Of a DNA stretch of 5,092 bases, positions 1 to 5,092 are shown piece by piece. The position numbers were made by a program, and so were the translations under genes. The notes under the pieces are model-generated. The model searched no databases. It was not told the origin of the DNA and saw nothing but the letters and a program-made list of their open reading frames with translations. Each line of letters opens with the position of its first letter. Within the stretch, counting starts at the first letter, position 1. This stretch comes from Pseudomonadota bacterium (GTDB lineage Bacteria; Pseudomonadota; Gammaproteobacteria; Xanthomonadales; Xanthomonadaceae), in assembly GCA_023439425.1 (NCBI GenBank), contig JAEXNZ010000144.1, positions 1 to 5,092 of the forward strand. The letters run 5' to 3'.

Positions 1-4
1 ATCG

Positions 5-30
5 GTAGGTGACGACCGTTGGTCGTCACC
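5..30 (+). repeat. SMAG-type REP palindrome after the receptor gene
   Basis: A GTAG tetranucleotide at 5-8 heads a perfect hairpin. The left arm GGTGACGACC (8-17) and right arm GGTCGTCACC (21-30) are separated by the loop GTT (18-20). This matches the known SMAG design in Stenotrophomonas maltophilia: a short GTAG-headed palindrome found in many intergenic copies. It starts 5 nt beyond the stop codon of the minus-strand receptor gene, so it would be transcribed at the 3' end of that mRNA. No T-tract follows on the minus strand, so it is not a canonical intrinsic terminator. It could still stabilise or help define the transcript end, which is inference. Confidence 0.8.
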
Positions 31-35
31 GGGGA

Positions 36-2483
36 TCAGAAGGTGTAACGAACACGCCCGTAGTAATAGGCACCATTACTCCCAATCGGCGACAACACGT
101 CATACGGCAGGTTGCCGAAGTAATAGATGTCCTCGTTGGAAAGGTCCGAGTAATTGTCGGTCAGGTTCTGTCCACCCAACGCCACACTCCACTGCGGCGT
201 GATCTTGAACTCCACCTCCGCGTCCAACTGCCATTCCGCTCCATAGGTCTGGCGCGGAATGTAACCGTCACCGAAGTTGAACACCCGTGTGGCGCTGCCG
301 TAGCGGGTCAGGCGGCTGTTCAGCGCCCAGCGGTCATTCGTCCATGCCGCCGCCAGCGAACCGCGCGTGCGCGGGGTGGCATCGGTCAGCGTGTTGGTTT
401 CCTCCAGGCCAAACAGCACGTAGTCCGGGTCGAGTGCGAGCAGGTTGGCCGGCGTGGCCAGCACGTTCTTCAACGTGGTCTTGTTGTAGGCGTAGGTGCC
501 TGTCAGCACCAGCTCACCGCCGCCCAGCGACTGCCGCCAGTTGCTCACCAGTTCCGCGCCACGGGTGCGGGTGTCGGCGGCATTGACGAAGAAGCTGGCG
601 CTCTGCAGACCGGCCACGCCGAACTGCTGTTGCACGTAGTCGGTCAGTGCATCACCGGTGATGCTCTCCGACAGCGCAATGCGGTCATCAATATCAATCT
701 GGTAGAAGTCCAGCGACACATCGAAGTGGTCGCCAATGCGGCTGGTGAAGCCCAGGCTGGTGTTGATCGACTTTTCCGGCTTCAGGTCGGTGGCACCCAG
801 GCCACGGGCAATCGGATTGTTCACCGACAGCGTGCGGCCCTGCACCAGCTGACCGGCGGCGTTGTAGCCGGTGGAGGTGGATTCATAGCCGATCTGCGCC
901 AGCGACGGCGCGCGGAAGTTGTTGGAAATGGCACCACGCAGCGCGAACGCCGGGGTGAACTCGTAGCGCAGGCCGAGCTTGCCGGTCAGCTCGCCGCCGT
1001 AGTCGTCGCTGTGCTCATAGCGTGCGGCCAGGTCACTGCTGAAGTGGTCGCCAAAGGTGCTGGAGAGGCTGGCATAGGCGCTGGCGACATCGCGCGACAG
1101 CGACGTGGCGTCCTGCGGGGTCAGGCCACCGCCGGCCTGTGAGCCGGTCGGGCGGTCGGTGTACGGGCCTGCGGCGTAGCTGGCTGGATCGCCCGGACGG
1201 GTCTGGTAGTGGTCACGGCGCGCTTCCAGGCCCAGGCCCAGGCTGTGGCTGTTGTTGCCCTGGGTGAACACCCGGCCCAGGTCGAAGTTGCCCACAGTCA
1301 GTTCATTGCGGTAGTCGCCGGTCTTGAACCGGGTCGGGCTGGTCGGGCCCAGCGAAGCATTGAGCGAATTGCGCAGGCGGTAGGTGAAGGTGTTGAAGCC
1401 GTAGTCCAGGCTGGCGTCGTAGTTCCACTCGCCCCATTGGCCCTTCGCACCGGCCACGGCCTGTACGTCGCGGTTCTCGCCTTCGGAAATCGGGCGGTAG
1501 CCGTTTGGATAGAGCTCGGTCCAGTTGGCGTCGCTGTCGGGATAGCGGAAGTAGTTCGCGCCTTCACTGTCGCGCTGGTTGAAGGTGCTGAAGAAGTAGA
1601 ACTTCGAGGTCTCGCCGAACGGCAGTTCGCTGTTGATCCAGGCGTTCAGATCCTTGGTCTTGCCATCGCCCAGCACGTAGTTGCGCTGCCCCTGCAGGGC
1701 CAGGTTGGTGTCACTCTGGTCCCACGGCGGAATCTGGTCGAAGCCGGCGCGGTTGGTGCCTTCGCGGTTCTTCAGTTCCAGGCCCACGCGCAGGAAGCCG
1801 CCGTTGTCGCCGAGCCCGGTGCCGACCTTGGCGCTGAAGAAGCTGGTCTGGCCATCGGTAATGGTGCGGTCAATCGGCTTCAGATCGGTGTGGTGCGCAC
1901 CGAAGCTGGCTTCAATCGCGCCGCCTTCCGGCGCGTTGTCCAGGATCACGTTGATCACGCCGGCCACCGCATCGGAGCCATACAGCGCGCCGGCACCGTC
2001 GCGCAGCACTTCAATGCGCGAGATCGCGCTGACCGGAATGGAGTTGAAGTCCACTGGCGTGGTGCCCTTGCCGATCTTGCTGTCGGTGTTGACCAGCGCG
2101 CTGGTGTGGCGGCGCTTGCCGTTAACCAGCACCAGTACCTGGTCAGGCGACAGGCCGCGCAGCTGCGCGGCGCGCACATGGTCGGCACCACCGGAGTTGG
2201 ACTGGCGCGGGAAATTGAACGACGGCAGCAGCGTCTGCAGGGCGCTGCCGAGTTCGCCGTTGACCACGCCGGCCTTGCGGATGTCCTCGGCGGTGAGCAC
2301 GTCCACCGGTGAGGTGGATTCCAGCACGGTGCGGTCAATGGCGCGGGTGCCGGTGACGATCACCGTGTCCAGCGTGGTGGCCGAAGCCGGCGCGTCCTGC
2401 GCGTGAAGGTCCTGGGCCAGCAGGGGAGAGGAGAGGACCAGGGCAATGGCAAGGCCAAGGCGAGACGCGGACAGGCGGGACAT
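36..2483 (-). CDS. TonB-dependent outer-membrane receptor, ligand unknown
   Basis: This complete 815-residue gene encodes a receptor of the family that imports scarce ligands such as iron chelates, cobalamin or saccharides across the outer membrane, using energy passed by TonB-ExbB-ExbD. Residues 1 to about 23-28 form a signal peptide: basic start, hydrophobic core at 10-23, possible cleavage after A23 or A28. A TonB-box-like DTVIVTG lies at 39-45. The plug domain spans about 55-185 and includes LRGLSPDQVLVLVNGKRR (108-125) and the plug-end motif around IEVLRDGAGALYGSDAVAGV (157-176). The rest is a beta-barrel with alternating aromatic strands, ending in R-Y-T-F with the terminal phenylalanine expected for outer-membrane insertion. 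The ATG at 2483 has a good ribosome site (TGGAG, 5-nt spacer). No siderophore cluster, tonB or sensor gene is nearby, and there is no N-terminal signalling extension of the FecA type, so the substrate cannot be named. Length is normal and I see no frameshift. Confidence 0.95.
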   Translation of the reverse strand: MSRLSASRLGLAIALVLSSPLLAQDLHAQDAPASATTLDTVIVTGTRAIDRTVLESTSPVDVLTAEDIRKAGVVNGELGSALQTLLPSFNFPRQSNSGGADHVRAAQLRGLSPDQVLVLVNGKRRHTSALVNTDSKIGKGTTPVDFNSIPVSAISRIEVLRDGAGALYGSDAVAGVINVILDNAPEGGAIEASFGAHHTDLKPIDRTITDGQTSFFSAKVGTGLGDNGGFLRVGLELKNREGTNRAGFDQIPPWDQSDTNLALQGQRNYVLGDGKTKDLNAWINSELPFGETSKFYFFSTFNQRDSEGANYFRYPDSDANWTELYPNGYRPISEGENRDVQAVAGAKGQWGEWNYDASLDYGFNTFTYRLRNSLNASLGPTSPTRFKTGDYRNELTVGNFDLGRVFTQGNNSHSLGLGLEARRDHYQTRPGDPASYAAGPYTDRPTGSQAGGGLTPQDATSLSRDVASAYASLSSTFGDHFSSDLAARYEHSDDYGGELTGKLGLRYEFTPAFALRGAISNNFRAPSLAQIGYESTSTGYNAAGQLVQGRTLSVNNPIARGLGATDLKPEKSINTSLGFTSRIGDHFDVSLDFYQIDIDDRIALSESITGDALTDYVQQQFGVAGLQSASFFVNAADTRTRGAELVSNWRQSLGGGELVLTGTYAYNKTTLKNVLATPANLLALDPDYVLFGLEETNTLTDATPRTRGSLAAAWTNDRWALNSRLTRYGSATRVFNFGDGYIPRQTYGAEWQLDAEVEFKITPQWSVALGGQNLTDNYSDLSNEDIYYFGNLPYDVLSPIGSNGAYYYGRVRYTF

Positions 2484-2488
2484 GCGAA

Positions 2489-2493
2489 CTCCA
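2489..2493 (-). promoter_or_regulatory. Ribosome binding site of the TonB receptor gene
   Basis: On the minus strand, TGGAG lies five nucleotides before the ATG at 2483-2481. It supports this start, which also begins a proper signal peptide. Confidence 0.7.
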
Positions 2494-2516
2494 GCAGAAC
2501 GACGGGGGCAGGGACG

Positions 2517-2548
2517 ATCCGGATAGTTTCATTTACATCCATCCGGAT
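2517..2548. promoter_or_regulatory. Paired ATCCGGAT palindromes, candidate operator
   Basis: The perfect 8-bp palindrome ATCCGGAT occurs at 2517-2524 and again at 2541-2548, exactly 24 bp from start to start. The second copy extends to the 10-bp palindrome CATCCGGATG (2540-2549). Both copies lie between the predicted receptor -10 box and its start codon. The second also falls in the spacer of the predicted plus-strand promoter. The spacing is a little over two helical turns, which would suit two dimers on nearly the same face of the DNA. Alternatively, in the receptor mRNA leader the copies could pair with each other as an 8-bp stem with a 16-nt loop. The identical copies are seen directly; a regulatory role is inferred, and no regulator family is recognised. 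Confidence 0.4.
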
Positions 2549-2561
2549 GAAGCGATATATT
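2532..2561 (+). promoter_or_regulatory. Candidate sigma-70 promoter for the lipoprotein gene
   Basis: TTTACA at 2532-2537 matches the -35 consensus at 5 of 6 bases. After an 18-bp spacer, TATATT at 2556-2561 matches the -10 consensus at 5 of 6. This is an AT-rich island in a GC-rich intergenic region. Transcription would start near 2568, giving a leader of about 130 nt that includes the GTAG palindrome at 2641-2663. The -10 box overlaps that of the opposing minus-strand promoter candidate. Confidence 0.5.
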
Positions 2562-2586
2562 ATGCCCGCGTGATGCTGCACCGCAA
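2559..2586 (-). promoter_or_regulatory. Candidate sigma-70 promoter for the TonB receptor gene
   Basis: On the minus strand, TTGCGG (2586-2581) and CATAAT (2564-2559) are separated by 16 bp. The -10 box matches consensus at 5 of 6 bases; the -35 is weak beyond its TTG. Predicted transcription starts near 2552, giving a leader of about 69 nt that carries both ATCCGGAT palindromes. I see no convincing Fur box, so iron control is not supported. Confidence 0.4.
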
Positions 2587-2640
2587 GGTCGCGGGGTGCC
2601 ATGCCCGTCATGACCATGCGTTATGACTGAATTCCAAGGC

Positions 2641-2663
2641 GTAGGGACACGCCATGCGTGTCC
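2641..2663 (+). repeat. SMAG-type REP palindrome in the lipoprotein gene leader
   Basis: GTAG at 2641-2644 is followed by the arm GGACACGC (2645-2652), loop CAT (2653-2655) and the exact complementary arm GCGTGTCC (2656-2663). The form is typical of Stenotrophomonas GTAG repeats. Unlike the other copies it does not follow a stop codon. It lies 37 nt before the lipoprotein start codon, inside the predicted 5' leader. It also explains why the reading frame is open upstream of 2701: that extension would be translated repeat, not protein. Confidence 0.8.
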
Positions 2664-2700
2664 GCCGTACCCTCCCAAAGCCCCCTGTTCCGGAATGCCC

Positions 2701-3186
2701 ATGAAAGCCCACGTTCTGCTGCTTGCCCTCATCCTCACCGCCACCGGCTGCGCAACCGCATCGGGCCCGACGACCCGGGCGGCCGAGACCGCCGCCGTCA
2801 CCGCCACCCTGCAGGGCGACGCCGCACGTCCAGATGCCGCGGCCGGCTGGGTGCGCAGCGAGCTGTACTTCGGCGTGGGCGAAGAGAGCGGGGCATCCGA
2901 GCGCAAGCAGACCGATGCAATCACCGAAACGCAGTGGCGCGACTTCCTCGACAAGCAGGTCACGCCGCGTTTCCCCGATGGCCTGACCGTGTTCGATGCC
3001 TACGGTCAGTGGCTGTTCCGGGGCGCAAAGGACCCCAATCGCCTGCGCACCAAGGTGTTGGTGGTGCTGCATGAAAACACGCCGCAGCGCCGCGCCGACA
3101 TTGAAGCGATCCGGCTGGCGTGGAAGCAGGCCACGGGACACCAGAGTGTGTTGTGGGCGCAGCAGGCGGTGGAAGTGTCGTTCTAA
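2701..3186 (+). CDS. Small lipoprotein, DUF3574 family
   Basis: This 161-residue protein has a clear lipoprotein signal: M-K, a hydrophobic core VLLLALILT (5-13), then A-T-G-C with the lipidated cysteine at 17. The residue after it is alanine, not aspartate, so outer-membrane sorting is expected. A low-complexity Ala/Thr linker (18-48) leads into a compact domain from about 50 to 161. That domain contains RSELYFGVG (52-60), a WRDFLDKQVTPRFPDGLTVFDAYGQW stretch (79-104) and a C-terminal helix plus strand ending WAQQAVEVSF. This pattern matches my memory of DUF3574, a family without known function; family membership is recognised, not searched. The start at 2701 is chosen because GGA lies 6 nt upstream and it gives a normal signal peptide. 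A start at 2695 adds two residues, and one at 2623 reads through a GTAG repeat and would bury the signal. The gene is divergent from the receptor and codirectional with poxB, 131 nt away. Confidence 0.87.
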   Translation: MKAHVLLLALILTATGCATASGPTTRAAETAAVTATLQGDAARPDAAAGWVRSELYFGVGEESGASERKQTDAITETQWRDFLDKQVTPRFPDGLTVFDAYGQWLFRGAKDPNRLRTKVLVVLHENTPQRRADIEAIRLAWKQATGHQSVLWAQQAVEVSF

Positions 3187-3189
3187 CGC

Positions 3190-3214
3190 GTGTGCACCAA
3201 CGGTGCACACCCAC
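3190..3214 (-). repeat. SMAG-like palindrome (GTGG variant) after the lipoprotein gene
   Basis: Read on the minus strand, GTGG (3214-3211) heads the arm GTGTGCACC (3210-3202), loop GTT (3201-3199) and arm GGTGCACAC (3198-3190), a perfect 9-bp stem. It begins 3 nt beyond the lipoprotein stop codon. Head, loop and outer stem bases match the repeat at 5-30 apart from GTGG in place of GTAG. The middle of both arms differs in a pairing-preserving way. No T-tract follows on the plus strand, so any terminator role is uncertain. Confidence 0.65.
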
Positions 3215-3221
3215 CGCTGAG

Positions 3222-3290
3222 TTACATACATAGGTATGAACCGGCGTGTTTTCGCACGCCGGTGTCACCTGCGCAGGACTAGGCTGCAGC
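3222..3290. promoter_or_regulatory. Palindrome-rich leader region upstream of poxB
   Basis: Several dyads follow one another here. CATAC (3225-3229) and GTATG (3234-3238) form an inverted repeat with a 4-nt centre. ACCGGCGTG (3240-3248) and CACGCCGGT (3255-3263) form a perfect 9-bp stem around the loop TTTTCG. CCTGCGCAGG (3268-3277) and GCTGCAGC (3283-3290) are perfect palindromes. I could not settle on a promoter: the AT-rich segment at 3221-3240 is the likeliest place, but no pair of -35 and -10 boxes is convincing. The strong hairpin has no following T-run, so it is not an obvious terminator. E. coli poxB depends on the stationary-phase sigma factor RpoS; whether that holds here cannot be seen. 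Confidence 0.45.
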
Positions 3291-3317
3291 TTCCCCCGGA
3301 ACTGTGGATGTCCTGTC

Positions 3318-5039
3318 ATGAGCAAGCGCGTTGCCGAAATTGTCGTTGAAACCCTGCAGGCGGCCGGTGTGCGCCACTGTTACGGGATCGTCGGCGACAC
3401 CCTCAATCACGTCACCGATGCCATCCATCGCAGCGACATCGACTGGGTGCATGTGCGCCATGAAGAGGTGGCCGCGTTTGCCGCCGGGGCCGATTCGCTG
3501 ATCAGCGGGCAGTTGACCGCGTGTGCTGGCTCCTGTGGACCGGGCAGCCTGCATTTCATCAACGGCATTTTCGAAAGCAACCGCAACCGCGCGCCGCTGG
3601 TGCTGATTGCAAGCCAGATCGTCACCGCCGAACTGGGCATGGAGTTCCCGCAGGAAGTGGACTTCAAGGCGGTGTATGCCAGCTGCAGCGTGTTCTGCGA
3701 GCAGGTGCACAGCCCGGAACAGGCGCGCCGCGTGGTCGCCCTGGCCTGTCAGGCGGCGATCAGCCGCCGAGGCGTGGCAGTGGTGATCCTGCCGGCCGAT
3801 ATCAGCGAGGCCGAGGTGAAGCACGACATGCCCTTCGGCGTGCATTTCGCCCAGCCGGTGCTGCGCCCCAGCGACGAGGAGCTGCAGCGTATCGCGGGGC
3901 TGATTGCCGAAGGGAAGCGCATCGGCATCTACGCCGGTGCCGGCTGCGAGCACGCGCATGACGCGCTGGTGGCGCTGGGTGAGCGGTTGAAGGCTCCCAT
4001 CGCGCACACCTCGCGGGCCAAGGACTTCGTGGAGTACGACAACCCGTACAACATGGGCATGACCGGCATCTTCGGCATCGAATCAGGATTCCACACGTTG
4101 ATGGCCTGCGACACCCTGTTGCTGCTGGGGGCCGATTTCGCCTGGGGCCAGTACTACCCGGACAAAGCCACGCTGATCCAGGTGGACCGTGACGGCAGCC
4201 ACCTGGGCCGCCGCCACCCGGTGCAGCTGGGCGTGGTGGGCGACATCGGCCCTACGCTGGAGGCCCTGTTGCCGTTGCTGCCGCCACGCGAGGATCGCAG
4301 CTTCCTCGACGAGTGCATCGAGCGGCGCGACAAAGCACTGGCAACCCGTGCCGAAGAAGAGCAGCCGGGGGAGGGCACGCTGATCCACCCGCAGCACCTG
4401 ACCGCGTTGATCGACCGCCACGCTAGCGACGATGCCCTGTTCACCGCCGACGGTGGCTCACCGATGGTCTGGATCCTGCGCCACATCCGCGCCAATGTCC
4501 GCCGCCGTACCCTGACCAGCCTGCTGCACGGCACGATGGCCAATGCCATGCCGCAGGCGCTGGGCCTGCAGAAGGCGTTCCCGGGCCGCCAGGTGATCTC
4601 GCTGTCCGGCGATGGCGGCATTGCCATGCTGCTGGGTGATCTGCTTACCGCGGTGCAGGAGAACCTGCCCATCAAGGTGGTGGTCTACAACAACAGCTCG
4701 CTGAACTTCGTCGAGCTGGAGCAGAAGGTGGAAGGGCTGCTCGACAACTACACCGATCTGAAGAACCCCGATTTCGGCCGCCTGGCCGAGGTGATCGGCT
4801 TCTACGGGCGCACCGTGACCCGCAGCGAGGACCTGGAACAGGCCGTGCAGGACGTGCTGGCCCACCCCGGCCCGGCATTGCTGGACGTCCACACCAGCCC
4901 CACCGAGCTGGTAATGCCGCCGCAGGTGGAGGCCAGGCAGGTGGCCGGCACCGCGCTGTATGCGGCCAAGGCAGTGCTGAGCGGGCGGGTAAGGGATGTG
5001 CGGGATCTGCTGGCGAATAATTTCCTCAATAAACCGTGA
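3318..5039 (+). CDS. poxB: Ubiquinone-dependent pyruvate dehydrogenase (pyruvate oxidase)
   Basis: PoxB converts pyruvate to acetate and CO2 and passes electrons through FAD to ubiquinone at the cytoplasmic membrane, using thiamine diphosphate and Mg2+. The 573-residue product is collinear with E. coli PoxB (572 residues). The N-terminal pyrimidine-binding domain (about 4-170) has RHEEVAAFAAGA (47-58) with catalytic Glu50, then CAGSCGPGSLHFINGIF. The central FAD-associated domain (about 185-320) includes EYDNPYNMGMTG (239-250) and SGFHTLMACDTLLLLG. The C-terminal domain has HGTMANAMPQALG (404-416) and the thiamine-diphosphate motif from GDGG (431-434) to YNNS (457-460). A PoxB-like tail (about 540-573, LYAAKAVLSGR) corresponds to the membrane- and lipid-binding helix of E. 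coli, which argues for the quinone-linked enzyme over acetolactate synthase or peroxide-forming oxidases. The ATG at 3318 matches the E. coli N-terminus and has a modest GGA 9 nt upstream. An upstream GTG at 3246 would add 24 unrelated residues over a hairpin. Confidence 0.96.
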   Translation: MSKRVAEIVVETLQAAGVRHCYGIVGDTLNHVTDAIHRSDIDWVHVRHEEVAAFAAGADSLISGQLTACAGSCGPGSLHFINGIFESNRNRAPLVLIASQIVTAELGMEFPQEVDFKAVYASCSVFCEQVHSPEQARRVVALACQAAISRRGVAVVILPADISEAEVKHDMPFGVHFAQPVLRPSDEELQRIAGLIAEGKRIGIYAGAGCEHAHDALVALGERLKAPIAHTSRAKDFVEYDNPYNMGMTGIFGIESGFHTLMACDTLLLLGADFAWGQYYPDKATLIQVDRDGSHLGRRHPVQLGVVGDIGPTLEALLPLLPPREDRSFLDECIERRDKALATRAEEEQPGEGTLIHPQHLTALIDRHASDDALFTADGGSPMVWILRHIRANVRRRTLTSLLHGTMANAMPQALGLQKAFPGRQVISLSGDGGIAMLLGDLLTAVQENLPIKVVVYNNSSLNFVELEQKVEGLLDNYTDLKNPDFGRLAEVIGFYGRTVTRSEDLEQAVQDVLAHPGPALLDVHTSPTELVMPPQVEARQVAGTALYAAKAVLSGRVRDVRDLLANNFLNKP

Positions 5040-5043
5040 TCTG

Positions 5044-5066
5044 GTAGTGCCGGCCGCTGGCCGGCA
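5044..5066 (+). repeat. SMAG-type REP palindrome after poxB
   Basis: GTAG at 5044-5047 heads the arm TGCCGGCC (5048-5055), loop GCT (5056-5058) and exact complementary arm GGCCGGCA (5059-5066). It begins 4 nt beyond the poxB stop codon. This GC-rich version is the form I most readily associate with Stenotrophomonas genomes. The remaining 26 bases of the window hold a direct repeat ACCGCATG (5067-5074 and 5083-5090); a second repeat unit may follow outside the window. Confidence 0.85.
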
Positions 5067-5092
5067 ACCGCATGAACCCGGCACCGCATGGT

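Noticed and set aside
9..1142. Long plus-strand open frame (377 codons) opposite the receptor gene
   Set aside because: It is antisense to a well-supported receptor. Its translation is rich in R, V, G, Q and A without any recognisable domain, as is typical of antisense frames in high-GC genes.
1209..2312. Second long plus-strand open frame (367 codons) opposite the receptor gene
   Set aside because: It has the same composition bias and no domain. The minus-strand protein here carries the signal peptide, plug motifs and barrel.
2484..2600. Fur box upstream of the TonB receptor
   Set aside because: The AT-rich stretch at 2555-2564 has only slight similarity to GATAAT repeats and is better explained as overlapping -10 boxes.
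2623..2700. Longer N-terminus for the DUF3574 lipoprotein, starting at 2623
   Set aside because: It would translate the GTAG palindrome and place 26 non-hydrophobic residues before the signal peptide.
2608..3231. Minus-strand open frame (207 codons) opposite the lipoprotein gene
   Set aside because: It overlaps a gene with a clear lipoprotein signal and conserved domain, runs through two palindromic repeats, and has no recognisable motif.
3187..3263. Intrinsic terminator between the lipoprotein gene and poxB
   Set aside because: Two strong hairpins are present, but neither is followed by a T-run on either strand, so a canonical terminator is not called.
3246..3317. Longer N-terminus for PoxB from a GTG at 3246
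   Set aside because: The 24 extra residues have no counterpart in E. coli PoxB, and the GTG lies inside a strong hairpin. The ATG at 3318 gives the family's usual length.
3279..4007. Minus-strand open frame (242 codons) opposite poxB
   Set aside because: It is a shadow of poxB, which aligns with E. coli PoxB throughout this part.
1..5092. Previously undescribed multi-gene system (defence, mobile or biosynthetic)
   Set aside because: Two of the three genes belong to well-known families and the third is a single small lipoprotein. There are no transposase, phage, CRISPR, toxin-antitoxin or retron features.

Overview
The window most likely comes from a Stenotrophomonas chromosome (S. maltophilia group, Xanthomonadales). 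The main sign is a set of short palindromes headed by GTAG that match the SMAG class of REP-like repeats known from S. maltophilia. The high GC content, a TonB-dependent receptor of a type common in Xanthomonadaceae, and a close PoxB homologue fit this. The assignment is inferred from reading alone; no database search was done.

Layout. On the minus strand, 2483 to 36, lies a complete 815-residue TonB-dependent outer-membrane receptor with no visible ligand assignment. Across a 217-bp divergent intergenic region, and on the plus strand, lies a small lipoprotein gene of the DUF3574 type (2701-3186). A 131-bp palindrome-rich gap follows, then poxB (3318-5039), encoding a 573-residue ubiquinone-dependent pyruvate dehydrogenase (pyruvate oxidase). 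The window ends 53 bases after poxB. No stretch over 300 bases lacks a gene.

Regulation and structure. In the divergent region the two best promoter candidates face away from each other and their -10 boxes overlap at 2556-2564, so the receptor and lipoprotein promoters may compete for RNA polymerase. Two identical palindromic octamers, ATCCGGAT, lie 24 bp apart at this position and form a candidate operator. Hairpin repeats lie 3 to 5 nt beyond the stop codon of all three genes, and a fourth sits in the leader of the lipoprotein gene. The gap before poxB holds several consecutive dyads.

How the genes relate. They do not form an obvious pathway. The receptor imports an unknown ligand across the outer membrane, PoxB oxidises pyruvate to acetate and CO2 at the inner face of the cytoplasmic membrane, and the lipoprotein has no known function. 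I see no mobile element other than the REP-like repeats, and no CRISPR array, RNA gene or defence system. The most interesting content is regulatory architecture, not a new protein system.
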